64,000 nucleotides of DNA from Providencia sp. (GCF_003533305.1 NZ_DOEH01000007.1:5122-69121); one strand, 5' to 3'; shown: positions 41,130-51,785, counted from the stretch's first letter. Numbers and translations: made by a program. The notes: generated from the sequence alone by a model not told the origin.

Positions 41130-41163
41130 ATGATCCTCAGTTAATTTGTATGCAGAGGATCTT
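41130..41163 (-). terminator. Terminator after bioD
   Basis: On the minus strand, an AAGATCCTC arm pairs with GAGGATC about 33 bp after the bioD stop, and a T-run (ATCATTTTTT) follows. Confidence 0.65.
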
Positions 41164-41195
41164 ATTAGATTTATTCGTAAATTGATTTCAGTATC

Positions 41196-41870
41196 TTATA
41201 ACAAAGAGAAATTAATGTACTGACCAACTTCATTTATCGGTTTTGTAACTTGATAAGGAATTAATCCGACACAAGGTGCATTAATCATTTGATTAAGCGT
41301 TGTAAGATATTGAACCTGAAATGTGCCGGCGGGCTCTATTTCATTGGCTATCCAACCAGATAGCACTAATCCAGACGCTTTGATTGCCTGAACAGTTAAT
41401 AATGCATGGTTGATACACCCAAGTTTGACCCCTACAACCAAAATCACAGGTAACTGCTGTTCTACCACCCAATCAGCAAATGTATTCTCTTTCGATAACG
41501 GTGTATACCAACCACCAGCACCTTCTACCAATACCCATTGTGCTTGTGATTGTAAGTACTCAAGCCCCTTTGTCATCACTGAAAATTCGATAGGTTTGCC
41601 CATTTTCTCACTGATAATATGCGGCGAAGTTGCGGCTTCAAATACGATAGGATTAACTTCATCGTAAGATACTTGAACAGTACTATTGGCTCGCAAAAGG
41701 AGAGCATCGTCATTACGTAGCCCTTGCTCAGTAAATTCACTCCCTGACGCAACCGGTTTGTAACCTACCGTTTTTAAACCTTGAGATTTCGCCGCTTGCA
41801 ACAATGCACAGCTTGCTACCGTTTTACCAACCTCAGTATCAGTACCTGTTATAAAATAAGTTTTAGTCAC
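41196..41870 (-). CDS. bioD: Dethiobiotin synthetase
   Basis: BioD closes the ureido ring of dethiobiotin from DAPA, CO2 and ATP. The 224-residue protein (E. coli 225) has the P-loop GTDTEVGKTVAS near residue 8, the KPVASG loop, VEGAGGWYTPL and NALL-like switch blocks. It overlaps bioC by 8 bp and is the last gene of bioBFCD. Confidence 0.95.
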   Translation of the reverse strand: MTKTYFITGTDTEVGKTVASCALLQAAKSQGLKTVGYKPVASGSEFTEQGLRNDDALLLRANSTVQVSYDEVNPIVFEAATSPHIISEKMGKPIEFSVMTKGLEYLQSQAQWVLVEGAGGWYTPLSKENTFADWVVEQQLPVILVVGVKLGCINHALLTVQAIKASGLVLSGWIANEIEPAGTFQVQYLTTLNQMINAPCVGLIPYQVTKPINEVGQYINFSLL

Positions 41871-42648
41871 GGTAAATTACTCCAAAAACAGTTTGATAAG
41901 TTAAAGGTAGGCCTTGATCTGTTATTGGATAAACAGATGCAAGTTGCTGTAGCCGTTGACGTGTCATTAATCCTTTTCGACGCTCCTTCGTTAAATGAGT
42001 CGCACCAATGCCTTTTAGTGAATTTAATAGAGCATGGATATCAGAAAAATGAACAGTATCTGCCTGCAAATTCAATTTATTGCGCCATGTTTGGCAACTT
42101 TTGAAAATAGATGAATAAGGCAAAAAAGAATTAACGTGAGAAGTACCATCAAGGATTTGCCATGCCTGAGATAATTCATTTAATGAATTTTCAGCTAATG
42201 TGGTAAATGCAATCAATCCGCCCGGTTTTGTAACGCGATAAAGCTCACTTAAGGGCTGATAAATATCTCGACACCATTGAATTGAAAGATTAGAAAATAC
42301 CATATCAAATGTTTCGCGGCGAAAAGGTAATGATTCCATATCGGCGCAAAGATAATGTGCTGCTGAATTTTTATTTTTAGCCACATTCAGCATACCCGCA
42401 GATAAATCAAGCGCGGTCACTTCATTACCTCGCGCCTTCAATCTTTGGCTAAAAAACCCCGTCCCGCAACCTGCATCCAAGACTTTTAGTGGGTATATAC
42501 GTTGATGCTTTTCGAGTTCAATATCTAACTGTACTAATAGCTGTTTACCACTATTTTGTTGATAATTAGCTAAAGCATCATAACGCATTGCGGCACGGCC
42601 AAAAGCGGCCGCAATTTGCTGTTTTTCACGATATGAAGACAAAATCAT
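41863..42648 (-). CDS. bioC: Malonyl-ACP O-methyltransferase BioC
   Basis: BioC methylates malonyl-ACP with SAM so the fatty-acid machinery can build pimelate. The 261-residue protein has the N-terminal block [16 protein letters not shown], the SAM motif [15 protein letters not shown] near 57, [20 protein letters not shown] (as [19 protein letters not shown]), and [17 protein letters not shown]. It overlaps bioF by 23 bp and bioD by 8 bp, so translation is coupled. Confidence 0.93.
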   Translation of the reverse strand: MILSSYREKQQIAAAFGRAAMRYDALANYQQNSGKQLLVQLDIELEKHQRIYPLKVLDAGCGTGFFSQRLKARGNEVTALDLSAGMLNVAKNKNSAAHYLCADMESLPFRRETFDMVFSNLSIQWCRDIYQPLSELYRVTKPGGLIAFTTLAENSLNELSQAWQILDGTSHVNSFLPYSSIFKSCQTWRNKLNLQADTVHFSDIHALLNSLKGIGATHLTKERRKGLMTRQRLQQLASVYPITDQGLPLTYQTVFGVIYRD

Positions 42649-43783
42649 GCATTGCCTCCAATAACCGTTCTATATCATGCTGTTGATGGGCAGCACTAAG
42701 CGTAATTCGTAACCTTGCACTATTTGGTGGTACTGTTGGTGGCCTAATCGCTTGTACCCAAATTCCCTTTTCGCGCAAGAAATTAGCGAGTTGTAGGCTC
42801 TTATCATTATCACCAATAATTAATGGTTGAATCGCAGTCATTGACGATGCTAATTGCATATCAGGTACATTGATATTATGTCTAAAATAGTCAATATTAT
42901 GCCTGAGCTGTTCTCTCGCAACATCAGCCTGTTTAACCTGCTTCACGGCTTCAGCAAGTGCAACAGCCTGAGCGGGTGGCATCGAGGTGCTATAAATTAA
43001 ATGACGAGCCGTTTGAATAAAAAAATCAGCCGTATTTTCATCACAAAGAACAGCGGCACCGCTTAATCCAAATGCTTTACCGAATGTCACAACCAAAATC
43101 TCTGGTTTAATTCCTTCAGCATCACAACTTCCTCGTCCTTGACTACCTCTTATGCCAATTCCGTGAGCATCATCCACCATCAACCAAACTTGGTGCTGTT
43201 TAGCAACTTGTTGTAATTGTTCAAGTGGCGCACCATCACCATCCATACTAAAAACACCTTCAGTAATAACCAATGTTTTACCTGACGTTGTTTGCGCAAG
43301 ATGTTTTTCCAGTGATTCAACACTGTTATGCTGAAAGCGTCGTAAATTAGCCCCCGAATGCATTGCTGCGTCTAAAATAGATGCGTGACTTAATTTATCC
43401 GCTAATATGCGATCGCCCTGAGACATCAATGCAGTAATCACCGCTTGATTCGCGGCAAAACCAGAAATAAATAGTAAAGCTTTTGGATAACCTAACCACT
43501 CAGCTAATTCTTTTTCGAGATCGTAATGCGCTTTGGTATAACCCGTTATATGACCTGAACCACCACTACCGACGCCATATTGCTCCGCGCCTTGTTGCCA
43601 TGCTGTCACGACGTCAGGGTGATGGCTGAGTCCTAAATAATCATTTGATGCAAAATTTAAATAATGCTTTCCCTGATAATTAAGCTCTCGACCATTAGCG
43701 CCATCAATACAGCGACGTTCACGCCAAGCAAAATTCTGTTTGCGCTGTTCTAGCTGTGTTTGAATAAATAATTGCCAACTCAT
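42626..43783 (-). CDS. bioF: 8-amino-7-oxononanoate synthase
   Basis: BioF is a PLP enzyme that joins pimeloyl-ACP and L-alanine. The 385-residue protein has [46 protein letters not shown] and the PLP lysine in [11 protein letters not shown] near residue 236. It starts directly after the bioB stop. Confidence 0.95.
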   Translation of the reverse strand: MSWQLFIQTQLEQRKQNFAWRERRCIDGANGRELNYQGKHYLNFASNDYLGLSHHPDVVTAWQQGAEQYGVGSGGSGHITGYTKAHYDLEKELAEWLGYPKALLFISGFAANQAVITALMSQGDRILADKLSHASILDAAMHSGANLRRFQHNSVESLEKHLAQTTSGKTLVITEGVFSMDGDGAPLEQLQQVAKQHQVWLMVDDAHGIGIRGSQGRGSCDAEGIKPEILVVTFGKAFGLSGAAVLCDENTADFFIQTARHLIYSTSMPPAQAVALAEAVKQVKQADVAREQLRHNIDYFRHNINVPDMQLASSMTAIQPLIIGDNDKSLQLANFLREKGIWVQAIRPPTVPPNSARLRITLSAAHQQHDIERLLEAMHDFVFIS

Positions 43784-44821
43784 TTATACTGCCGCATTAT
43801 AAAACTGTGAGTTATCAGCCGTTAACAAGGTTTGTGCCAATTTTGCCACTTGCTGATTATCACCTTCCACGGTATCGATGCGTTCTGGGTTAATATTCAA
43901 TTTACGAAATAGTGCTAAATCTTTGTTTTCATCCGGATTTGGTGTCGTGAGTAATTTGCAGCCATAAAATACGGAATTCGCTCCTGCCATAAAACACAGC
44001 GCTTGCGTTTGCTCATTCATGTATTCACGCCCAGCAGAAAGCCGGACATACGACGCAGGCATCATGATACGTGCAACAGCAATAGTTCTAATAAAATCAA
44101 AAGCATCCACATCTTCATTATCGGCCATTGGCGTACCTTCGACTTTCATCAACATATTGATAGGCACGCTTTCCGGCGGCTTAGGTAGATTTGCTAATTG
44201 CACTAATAATGCCGCACGATCGCTGACCTTTTCCCCTAACCCTAAAATGCCGCCGGAGCAAACTTTAATCCCCGCCTCACGGACATTTTCTAACGTATCT
44301 AAGCGGTCTTGATAGGTTCTGGTGGTGATAATATTGCCGTAAAACTCAGGGGAGGTATCAAGGTTATGATTGTAATAATCAAGTCCAGCTTCAGCTAACC
44401 GACTCGCTTGCGTATTATCAATCATGCCAAGGGTCATGCAGGTTTCCATACCTAAGGATTTTACCTCTTTAACCATCATCTCCAAATAAGGCATATCTCG
44501 CTCTTTCGGGTTACGCCATGCGGCCCCCATACAAAAACGTGTTGAGCCTGCTTGCTTGGCTTTTTTCGCCGACTCAAGTACTTGTTCAACTTCCATTAAT
44601 CGCTCAGTTTCTAGTCCTGTTTTATAACGTGCACTCTGCGCACAATATTTACAATCTTCAGGACAAGCCCCCGTCTTAATTGACAACAACGTACTAACTT
44701 GAACTTGTTGCGGGTCAAAATTTTGACGATGAATTTGCTGTGCTTGAAATAAAAGTTCAAAAAAAGACATTGCAAACAGTTCGTTAGCTTGTTTTATTGT
44801 CCATTGTTTTGCTTGGCTCAC
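43784..44821 (-). CDS. bioB: Biotin synthase
   Basis: BioB is a radical-SAM enzyme that inserts sulfur into dethiobiotin. The 345-residue protein (E. coli 346) has the [11 protein letters not shown] cluster motif near residue 53, further conserved Cys in RFCMGAAWR and GIKVCSGGI, and the Arg block RLSAGREYM for the [2Fe-2S] cluster. The start is GTG with GGGAGA 7 bp upstream. It leads bioBFCD, divergent from bioA. Confidence 0.96.
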   Translation of the reverse strand: MSQAKQWTIKQANELFAMSFFELLFQAQQIHRQNFDPQQVQVSTLLSIKTGACPEDCKYCAQSARYKTGLETERLMEVEQVLESAKKAKQAGSTRFCMGAAWRNPKERDMPYLEMMVKEVKSLGMETCMTLGMIDNTQASRLAEAGLDYYNHNLDTSPEFYGNIITTRTYQDRLDTLENVREAGIKVCSGGILGLGEKVSDRAALLVQLANLPKPPESVPINMLMKVEGTPMADNEDVDAFDFIRTIAVARIMMPASYVRLSAGREYMNEQTQALCFMAGANSVFYGCKLLTTPNPDENKDLALFRKLNINPERIDTVEGDNQQVAKLAQTLLTADNSQFYNAAV

Positions 44822-44874
44822 GGAAAGTCTCCCATTTAAAAAGTTGTTGCCAGTTTAAATATTGCGATTATCAT

Positions 44875-44903
44875 GTCAACTAAATTAATTTAAAAAAGTT
44901 GAC
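44875..44903. promoter_or_regulatory. BirA operator between bioB and bioA
   Basis: GTCAACT at 44875-44881 and AGTTGAC at 44897-44903 form a perfect inverted repeat with a 15-bp A/T spacer. It lies in the 92-bp divergent promoter region, the usual place of the BirA-biotinyl-AMP operator. Confidence 0.85.
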
Positions 44904-44913
44904 GACAGATTAA

Positions 44914-46182
44914 ATGGATAGTTCTGATATTGCTTTTGATGCTAAACACATTTGGCATCCCTATACCTCAATGAGCCAGCCAATTCCTGCTTATCCAATC
45001 AAAGCAGCACAAGGTGCCGAGCTAATAATGGCTGATGGAAAAAAGTTAGTAGACGGAATGTCTTCTTGGTGGGCGGCAATTCATGGCTACAATCATCCTA
45101 AACTAAACTTAGCTGCTGCTAATCAATTAGAAAAAATGTCCCATGTGATGTTTGGTGGAATAACTCATCCACCCGCAGTTAACCTGTGTAAACAATTAGT
45201 TGCTATCACTCCTGAACCTCTTGAGTGTGTTTTTCTTGCCGACTCAGGTTCTGTTGCGGTAGAGGTTGCGCTCAAAATGGCTTTGCAGTATTGGCAAGCT
45301 AGAGGGGAGAAACGTCAACGCATATTAACGCTGCGCCATGGATACCACGGTGATACTTTCGGCGCAATGGCGGTTTGTGACCCTGACAACTCCATGCATG
45401 GCTTGTACAAAGGCTATTTGCCACCACATATCTTTATTGATGCACCAAAATGTAGATTTAACGACGAATGGGATAAATCAGACTTACTGCCACTTGAGCA
45501 ACAATTAGCAGAAAATAATCATGAAATAGCGGCGATCATCCTCGAACCTATCGTTCAAGGCGCTGGTGGAATGCGTTTTTATCACCCTCAATATTTAAAG
45601 GGGGTACGCGACTTATGCAATCAATATAATTTGCTCTTAATCGCTGATGAAATTGCCACCGGTTTTGGTCGTACAGGTAAACTTTTTGCTTGTCATCACG
45701 CTGATATCTCACCAGATATTATGTGTTTAGGCAAAGCATTAACGGGAGGGTATATGACCCTCTCTGCGACTATCACGACTCGTCATGTCGCTGAAACGAT
45801 CAGTAACGGTGAAGCGGGTTGCTTTATGCACGGCCCAACATTTATGGCTAATCCACTCGCCTGCGCCGTCGCTGATGCCAGTATCACGCTATTACTTAAC
45901 AGCCCTTGGCAACAAACCATCGCCAACATTGAGCAGCAATTAATTAGCGAACTAATGCCTCTAGCAAACTACGCGAGTGTACAAGATGTACGCGTGCTTG
46001 GTGCAATTGGTGTTATTGAAATGAAGCAGCCAGTAGACACCGCTGCGCTACAAAAGGTTTTTGTTGCAAATGGCGTCTGGATCCGTCCATTCGGTAAACT
46101 CATCTACGTGATGCCGCCCTACATCATCACCCCAGAACAACTAAGTAAAATCACCCAAACGATCAAAAAAGTTTTAAGTTAA
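44914..46182 (+). CDS. bioA: Adenosylmethionine-8-amino-7-oxononanoate aminotransferase
   Basis: BioA transfers the amino group of SAM to KAPA to make DAPA. The 422-residue class III aminotransferase has [53 protein letters not shown] and the PLP lysine in [11 protein letters not shown] near residue 274. The ribosome site is weak. It is transcribed away from bioBFCD through the shared operator. Confidence 0.95.
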   Translation: MDSSDIAFDAKHIWHPYTSMSQPIPAYPIKAAQGAELIMADGKKLVDGMSSWWAAIHGYNHPKLNLAAANQLEKMSHVMFGGITHPPAVNLCKQLVAITPEPLECVFLADSGSVAVEVALKMALQYWQARGEKRQRILTLRHGYHGDTFGAMAVCDPDNSMHGLYKGYLPPHIFIDAPKCRFNDEWDKSDLLPLEQQLAENNHEIAAIILEPIVQGAGGMRFYHPQYLKGVRDLCNQYNLLLIADEIATGFGRTGKLFACHHADISPDIMCLGKALTGGYMTLSATITTRHVAETISNGEAGCFMHGPTFMANPLACAVADASITLLLNSPWQQTIANIEQQLISELMPLANYASVQDVRVLGAIGVIEMKQPVDTAALQKVFVANGVWIRPFGKLIYVMPPYIITPEQLSKITQTIKKVLS

Positions 46183-46224
46183 CTCATTATTTTAAATATT
46201 CTATTTAACATACTGTTCAAATAA

Positions 46225-46418
46225 TACTCTAAATAGTTCGGGCTGTCGCAATGCGGCCAACGAGCGAGACTCTAGGAGCGTAGATAACTACGTGACTAGA
46301 AATAGTTCGTGTTACAGGTAGGCGGCCAACGAGCGAGACTCTAGGAGCGTAGATAACTACGTGACTAGAGCGAGCAAGTGCAGCCAACACCCCTGTAGCG
46401 CGAAATATGACGAGTATT
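46225..46418 (+). repeat. ERIC element with an internal 69-bp tandem duplication
   Basis: The repeat starts TACTCTAAATAGTTCGGG and ends GAAATATGACGAGTATTA. Its first part is doubled: 46231-46299 and 46300-46368 are near-identical from AAATAGTTCG to GTGACTAG. The right end overlaps the pgl stop codon. Nothing else is seen in the bioA-pgl gap. Confidence 0.85.
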
Positions 46419-47394
46419 AGATTAAGACCCACATAGGGCCTTTCCCGACCCCATACCTACCTATTTGCGTCAATTTCCCCGTAATCGAGTCAATTTCAGA
46501 GACTGAGATGTGGTCTGATTTTTGCCCACTCGAAATTAAGAAGCGCCCTGTTGCATCAATATTAAAGCCCCTTGGGTGTGTCTCTGTTGGGTAACGCGCT
46601 TCTAATGTTAGCTCGCAACCGTTATCAGAAACTAAATAGTGGCTGAGATAGCTTTCGGAACGTTCACTGACATATAAATGACGGCCATCTGGCGTAATAT
46701 GAATATCGGCCGCCCAGCGCTGGCTTTCGTTGCCTAATGGGTAATTTGCCAAGGTTTGCATGTTACGATAGCGAGTGAATTTACGATACACGCCCACCGT
46801 TGAATCTAGCTCATTCACACAATAAATAACTTTTTCTGTTGGATGGAATGCGAGGTGGCGAGGACCAGATTGCGTAGCAGTTGTAATTTGGTCTGCGGTT
46901 GCTTCCGTTAAATAACCATTTTCATGTAAATCAAACAAACGGATATGGTCTTCACCTAAGCACGGCACCCATAATTGTTGGTTATCTGCATCAACATGGG
47001 ATGAATGGGGATTACGCAGCCCTTCTATCACTTGGATTGCAGAATTTGGTACGCCATCATTATTAATGGGTAATACCGCGAGATTACCTTGGTGATAAGA
47101 AGGGACAAACAGGTATCGGCCGCTATTATCCAAAGATAAATGAACTGGCGTTCCGGGGATGGATGTTTCTGCTTTTAACCGTAATGTCCCTTTGTCTTCC
47201 ACTTCATAAGTCACAACACGAAAATTAGGGCGCACACCTATATAAAGATGTTTTTTATCATGGCTCAAGACCATCGGCTGAACCTGTCCCGGCGTCGTAA
47301 CAGTCTGTATAAGTGTGAGCTCACCAACTTCGTTCATCGACCACACGTGGATTTGATGACTTTCGGGACTTGCAATATAAACAACCTGATCCAT
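46417..47394 (-). CDS. pgl: 6-phosphogluconolactonase (YbhE type)
   Basis: Pgl hydrolyses 6-phosphogluconolactone in the pentose phosphate pathway. The 325-residue protein is a seven-bladed beta-propeller with VYIASPESHQIHVWSM, VPGQVQPMVLS, VEGLRNPHSSHV-like blades, AADIHITPDGRHLYVSER and PRGFNIDATGRFLISSGQ. I chose the ATG with AAGGAG five bases upstream, six codons inside the longest frame. Its stop lies on the end of the ERIC element. Confidence 0.93.
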   Translation of the reverse strand: MDQVVYIASPESHQIHVWSMNEVGELTLIQTVTTPGQVQPMVLSHDKKHLYIGVRPNFRVVTYEVEDKGTLRLKAETSIPGTPVHLSLDNSGRYLFVPSYHQGNLAVLPINNDGVPNSAIQVIEGLRNPHSSHVDADNQQLWVPCLGEDHIRLFDLHENGYLTEATADQITTATQSGPRHLAFHPTEKVIYCVNELDSTVGVYRKFTRYRNMQTLANYPLGNESQRWAADIHITPDGRHLYVSERSESYLSHYLVSDNGCELTLEARYPTETHPRGFNIDATGRFLISSGQKSDHISVSEIDSITGKLTQIGRYGVGKGPMWVLI

Positions 47395-47740
47395 CTTGGC
47401 TCCTTGATTCATGATGAAAATATTAAAATAATACTCACTATTTCTTACTATACCCTAAGGTTAGACCGCAAGCTAAAATATACCAATAAGCACATTACAC
47501 CACGTTTAATATCGCGCTAACTTAGAGAAATAAACACGGACAACAATACCGCTGATCAAATTATAAAAGATTGAATAATAATGATACTAAAACGGTTCAG
47601 TTACCGTTAAGATGCTAAAACAAACAAAACTAGCTTAATGTTAAAGCTAATAGACTTATTGCTACACCCTAAACATTTTTTACCCCTATATTTACTATGT
47701 CAGTAATATAGGCAACCTCTCAAATCACGTGGAGCCGTTT
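47395..47740. other. Divergent intergenic region pgl/ybhA
   Basis: A 346-bp AT-rich gap that must hold both promoters. I found no RNA, repeat or recognised operator in it. Confidence 0.5.
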
Positions 47741-48559
47741 ATGTCATACCGCGTTATTGCGCTCGATCTCGATGGAACACTGCTTGATCATCAAAAGAAA
47801 ATTTTACCTGAATCTTTAGCAGCCTTAAATGAAGCTCGTCGCCAAGGTGTTAAAGTCATTATCGTGACAGGTCGTCACCATGTGGCTATCCATCCTTTTT
47901 ACCAAGCTTTAGATCTTGATACCCCTGCAATCTGTTGTAATGGGACTTATCTTTATGATTATTTGGGTAAAAAAGTACTCAAATCAAATCCTATGACACT
48001 AGATTCAGTCACCAGTATGATTGATAAATTACGTGGCTCTGATATTCAACATCTAATGTATGTTGATAACGCAATGCTATACAACGCACCGACTGAGAGC
48101 ATCAAACGCACGCTCAATTGGGCAGAAACATTACCACAAGCTCAGCGTCCAACGATTGAATTTGTTGAAGATTTTGCTCATGTTATGCATGACTATGACT
48201 CTATTTGGAAGTTTGCAGTCAGCTCACCTGACCTCGACCAACTTAACCAAGTGATCCATGAAATCGAAACCGATCTCGGTCTTGATTGTGAATGGTCTTG
48301 GGTTGATCAAGTGGATGTAGGTCGTAAAGGTAACAGTAAAGGTCAACGCTTAAAAGAATGGGTTGAATCACAAGGTATGACGATGAAAGATGTCGTTGCT
48401 TTTGGTGATAACTTCAATGACTTAAGTATGTTAACCACCGCAGGTTTAGGTGTCGCTATGGGCAATGCCGTTGATGAAATCAAACAACAAGCTGCTCTCG
48501 TCACCCGTGAAAATACCGAACCCGGCATCGCCGAGGTTATCCGTAAATACGTTTTATAG
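47741..48559 (+). CDS. ybhA: YbhA, HAD-superfamily phosphatase (Cof type, pyridoxal phosphate phosphatase)
   Basis: The 272-residue protein (E. coli 272) has HAD motif I ALDLDGTLLD, motif II VTGRHH, a C2 cap, the lysine of motif III, and motif IV AFGDNFNDLSML. The block HHVAIHPFYQALDLDTPAIC is specific to YbhA, which dephosphorylates pyridoxal phosphate and some sugar phosphates. The start codon is the ATG after GTGGAG; an in-frame GTG four codons upstream lies in that ribosome site. Confidence 0.93.
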   Translation: MSYRVIALDLDGTLLDHQKKILPESLAALNEARRQGVKVIIVTGRHHVAIHPFYQALDLDTPAICCNGTYLYDYLGKKVLKSNPMTLDSVTSMIDKLRGSDIQHLMYVDNAMLYNAPTESIKRTLNWAETLPQAQRPTIEFVEDFAHVMHDYDSIWKFAVSSPDLDQLNQVIHEIETDLGLDCEWSWVDQVDVGRKGNSKGQRLKEWVESQGMTMKDVVAFGDNFNDLSMLTTAGLGVAMGNAVDEIKQQAALVTRENTEPGIAEVIRKYVL

Positions 48560-48608
48560 CAGTTTGTTTGAGGTTTTTCACTATCTCAGCTTAACTCGCC
48601 TTTTAATG

Positions 48609-48636
48609 AAACCGCTTAAATTTAGGCGGTTTTTTC
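48609..48636 (+). terminator. Terminator after ybhA
   Basis: AAACCGC/GCGGTTT stem with a 10-nt loop followed by TTTTTT-type tail, 50 bp after the ybhA stop. Confidence 0.8.
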
Positions 48637-48658
48637 GTTTATGTTATTCACTTTTACA

Positions 48659-48973
48659 TCAATGAGTTGATGAAATCTCATTTGTTTCTGTATTTTCACC
48701 ATATCGTTCAATTTTCGAAGTATCAATTTTGTCCTCCAATTGCCTTAAATCATAAGCAGTTTGAAGACGTAACCAAAACTCAGGAGTACTCCCTAAAGCG
48801 GCTGCAATTCGAATAGCCAGTGAAGGTGTTAAGTTCGTTTTTCCAGCCAGAAAACGAGATACTGTTGCAGGTGTAACACCAATATTTAATGCAAAACGAC
48901 GACCACTGATACCCATATCGTCCAAGTCGCGAGCAATGATCTCTCCAGGATGTGAAACTTTAAACTGTCTCAT
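48659..48973 (-). CDS. higA: HigA-type antitoxin (XRE family)
   Basis: The 104-residue protein has the HigA/VapI pattern: [18 protein letters not shown], a helix-turn-helix ([19 protein letters not shown]), [15 protein letters not shown] and [13 protein letters not shown]. It should bind its own promoter and neutralise a HigB mRNA interferase. The ATG overlaps the upstream higB stop by 1 bp (TAATG). That toxin gene is truncated, so HigA is left without its normal partner. Confidence 0.9.
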   Translation of the reverse strand: MRQFKVSHPGEIIARDLDDMGISGRRFALNIGVTPATVSRFLAGKTNLTPSLAIRIAAALGSTPEFWLRLQTAYDLRQLEDKIDTSKIERYGENTETNEISSTH

Positions 48974-49104
48974 TAATGATAGTCCTCATAGTTCAGAATA
49001 TAAGTATCGCCCTTTATAAACTGAAAATTAATACACCAATTCGCTCTCACAGTAATAGACCAGTATCCCTCACGATTACCTTTCAACAATACCTCGGGGA
49101 GCAT
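48973..49104 (-). pseudogene. higB: HigB-type toxin remnant (C-terminal half only)
   Basis: The last 43 codons (MLPEVLLKGNREGYWSITVR then [20 protein letters not shown] and DYH) match the second half of HigB/RelE-type toxins, which end in a YEDYH-like motif. The first half, including half of the catalytic fold, is absent. The homology stops where half an ERIC element begins at about 49091, so a deletion joined the two. A frame reads through from the left, but it is chimeric and unlikely to be functional. Confidence 0.8.
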
Positions 49105-49171
49105 ACATAAGTACGTGACCTGAATAACTGAGTGAAGCCAACAACGCCACAGCGCGAAGTACAACGAGTCA
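49091..49171 (+). repeat. Right half of an ERIC element
   Basis: CGGGGAGCATACATAAGTACG through GAGTGAAGCCAACAACG and AAGTACAACGAGT is the right half of an ERIC; the left half is missing. It joins the higB remnant on the left and ends within 3 bp of the modC stop on the right. Confidence 0.8.
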
Positions 49172-50239
49172 TTATAATTGGCGAGAGAGAGAGACCGCCT
49201 TAACCTGAGCATAGACTTTTCGCCCCTTACGAATAGAAAGCTCATCTCGCGCCCAGCGGGTAATTCTCGCCCAAAGATAATGTTCATCGCCTAAATCTAA
49301 TTTAACATCGACTTGTTCGCCATCTTCAATCCATTCCACCACTTCTGCTGATAGAATATTACGAATACTACTAACCTGCGGTTTTTCTAAGACCAATGAA
49401 ACATCCGATGCATCGATACGTATGCGTAATTCACTGCCTTGCACAGTATTCACGCGAGGGATCCACAATTTTTGTCCGCCCACCATCACGGCAGTCATCG
49501 CATAGTCAGGGTGCTGACTGTGTACCACGACTCCAATAACGCTACTCAGCGTTTCTTGCTGCAACCACGGCCGTAATGCACTACTTGCCCACACTTCTTC
49601 TAATGGGCCAAAGGCTTTCACTTTACCTTGAGCCATCACGATAACTTTATCCGCCAATCGTAATATTTCATCAAGGCTATGACTAACATACAAAATAGGG
49701 ATTTTAACATCTTGTGACAGCTTTTCTAAATAAGGTAATAATTCACGTTTACGAGGTAGATCTAATGAGGCCAAAGGTTCATCCATCAATAAAATTTCTG
49801 GCGCAGTCAATAATGCGCGACCTATCGCTACCCGTTGCTTTTCACCACCGGATAACGTAATAGGAAAACGATGAAGTAACTCTTCAATACCTAATAATTC
49901 CACAATATCGTCAAAACGAGCTTTCATTACTGGCGCCATACCATAGCGCAAATTGCCTTTAACTCGATAATGCGGAAACAACCGTGCATCTTGAAATACA
50001 TAACCAATATGACGCTTTTCAGGTGGTAAACAAATGCGTTTTTCAGTATCGACCAAGGTGCGTCCATTGAGCACTATCCGCCCTTTATTGGGCTTGGTTA
50101 ATCCGCCAATTACATTGATTAATGACGTTTTTCCGGCACCTGAAAGTCCAAAAACGGCAGTTATACTCTCGGTGGGTAACTGAGTTTTAACTTCTAGTTG
50201 TAATTCACCCAGTTTTTGGGAGAAATCAAGTTCTAACAT
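49172..50239 (-). CDS. modC: Molybdate ABC transporter ATP-binding protein ModC
   Basis: ModC powers molybdate import. The 355-residue protein has Walker A GLSGAGKT near 32, the signature [19 protein letters not shown] and a C-terminal TOBE/Mop domain (about 290-352) that binds oxyanion. I chose the ATG giving MLELDF; an upstream TTG lies over the modB stop. It is the last gene of modABC. Confidence 0.95.
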   Translation of the reverse strand: MLELDFSQKLGELQLEVKTQLPTESITAVFGLSGAGKTSLINVIGGLTKPNKGRIVLNGRTLVDTEKRICLPPEKRHIGYVFQDARLFPHYRVKGNLRYGMAPVMKARFDDIVELLGIEELLHRFPITLSGGEKQRVAIGRALLTAPEILLMDEPLASLDLPRKRELLPYLEKLSQDVKIPILYVSHSLDEILRLADKVIVMAQGKVKAFGPLEEVWASSALRPWLQQETLSSVIGVVVHSQHPDYAMTAVMVGGQKLWIPRVNTVQGSELRIRIDASDVSLVLEKPQVSSIRNILSAEVVEWIEDGEQVDVKLDLGDEHYLWARITRWARDELSIRKGRKVYAQVKAVSLSRQL

Positions 50240-50240
50240 A

Positions 50241-50936
50241 TCAAGCAACTCCCAAACGCTTTTTACCCCAACGGGTCAGCCACTCTGAAATTAATAAAGA
50301 AACCAAGGCTAAAATAATCGCGATAATACACAAACGCGCTGCATCCACTTCTGCGCCAGGGGTTTCTATCAAGGTGTACATAGCGAGAGGAATAGTCTGC
50401 GTTTCACCAGGAATATTGGAAACGAAAGTAATCGTCGCACCAAATTCACCAAGAGAACGCGCAAAAGCTAACACGGTACCGACAATAATACCCGGTAAAG
50501 AAAGTGGGATCGTAATAGTAAAGAAAACCATTAGAGGTGTTGCCCCTAATGTTCTAGCAGCTTGCTCCAATTTTCTATCGACTGCTTCAAGAGCTAAACG
50601 GATAGCCCTGACCATGAGCGGAAAAGCAACCACCGCTGAGGCTAATGCCGCGCCGCGCCAACTAAAGGTAAAGCTAAAGCCAAACCAATCATATAGCCAT
50701 TCACCAATAAAACCGCGTTTTCCCATACTTATCAATAACAAATAACCCACTACCACCGGCGGTAATACCAGTGGTAGATGGATAATGCTATCGAGCAGTG
50801 TTTTACCCGGAAAATTACAACGGACTAATATCCAAGCAACAAGAATGCCAAGAGGCAGACTAAATGCCACCGCAACTCCCGACACCTTTAGACTTAGATA
50901 AATCGCTTCCCATTCATAAGCACTTAACATCTGCAA
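50241..50936 (-). CDS. modB: Molybdate ABC transporter permease ModB
   Basis: The 231-residue inner-membrane protein has five to six membrane segments and the EAA coupling loop ([20 protein letters not shown]) that touches ModC. Blocks [31 protein letters not shown] and [11 protein letters not shown] are typical. It ends 1 bp before the modC start. Confidence 0.95.
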   Translation of the reverse strand: MQMLSAYEWEAIYLSLKVSGVAVAFSLPLGILVAWILVRCNFPGKTLLDSIIHLPLVLPPVVVGYLLLISMGKRGFIGEWLYDWFGFSFTFSWRGAALASAVVAFPLMVRAIRLALEAVDRKLEQAARTLGATPLMVFFTITIPLSLPGIIVGTVLAFARSLGEFGATITFVSNIPGETQTIPLAMYTLIETPGAEVDAARLCIIAIILALVSLLISEWLTRWGKKRLGVA

Positions 50937-50961
50937 TACGATAGTCTCTTAACAAAAATTA

Positions 50962-51732
50962 TTAACGTGGAGTAAAACCGTAACGTTTGAATACTTCTGA
51001 AGCCGCTGGGGTTTTCAAATATTCATAATAGTCACGAGTCGCTTTATTATCCTGATCTTTCACAATAGCCATTGGATATTCAACGGGTTTATGTGAATCA
51101 GCAGGAAAGATACCAACTACTTTAACTTTTTGACTTGCTACTGCGTCTGAACCATAAACAATGCCCAGTGGAGCTTCTTGACGTTCAACCAGTGCCATTC
51201 CACTACGCACGTTATTAGTACGTGCTAACAATGGATTGACTGTATCCCAAGCACCTAAACTAGTTAACGCTTCTTTTGCATAGATACCGACAGGAACATG
51301 ATCAGGATCGCCAACCGCTAAGCGACCGCCATCTAATAGTTTTTTCCAATCAGTTTGTTTATTAATTTCAACTTTATCGATTTTAGAGTCTTTCGGCGCA
51401 ATCAGTACTAATTCGTTACCTAGCAAAGTATAACGCGTATCAGCAACCATTATTTTTTTATCAATAATATAGTCCATCCACTGCTGATCAGCCGAAATAA
51501 ACATATTCGCAGGTGCGCCCTGCTCGATTTGGCGAGCTAACGTTGACGATGATGCATAAGAGGCCACCACTTCAACATTATGATCTTTTTTGTATTGCTC
51601 AGATATTTCATTCAGTGCGTTCGTCAGTGATGCCGCAGCAAATACTGTAATTTTTTCAGCCGCAAAGCTATGACTTGCCATCGTCAATGTTAGCGTGGCG
51701 CCAGCGAGCAGTTTTACTAAACCTTTTTTCAT
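50962..51732 (-). CDS. modA: Molybdate-binding periplasmic protein ModA
   Basis: The 256-residue protein (E. coli 257) has a signal peptide (cut near SFAAEKIT, residue 24) and the molybdate-binding pattern VFAAASLTNALNEI, SYASSSTLARQIEQGAPANM and LGIVYGSDA. It captures molybdate or tungstate for ModBC. A ModE box lies 26 bp upstream, so molybdate represses the operon. Confidence 0.95.
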   Translation of the reverse strand: MKKGLVKLLAGATLTLTMASHSFAAEKITVFAAASLTNALNEISEQYKKDHNVEVVASYASSSTLARQIEQGAPANMFISADQQWMDYIIDKKIMVADTRYTLLGNELVLIAPKDSKIDKVEINKQTDWKKLLDGGRLAVGDPDHVPVGIYAKEALTSLGAWDTVNPLLARTNNVRSGMALVERQEAPLGIVYGSDAVASQKVKVVGIFPADSHKPVEYPMAIVKDQDNKATRDYYEYLKTPAASEVFKRYGFTPR

Positions 51733-51757
51733 TTTAATCCACCATAGTATGAGTTAA

Positions 51758-51785
51758 CTCGCTATATATATCAGGACACAACGAT
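51758..51785 (-). promoter_or_regulatory. ModE operator upstream of modA
   Basis: CTCGCTATATA, a 6-bp spacer, then GACACAACGAT gives a near match to the ModE palindrome TCGNTATATA-N6-TATATAACGA (8 of 11 in the right arm). It lies just before the modA start. Confidence 0.75.

Noticed and set aside
49105..49287. Upstream extension of the higB remnant frame into ERIC and modC
   Set aside because: It reads modC in another frame and the ERIC; no toxin homology remains there.
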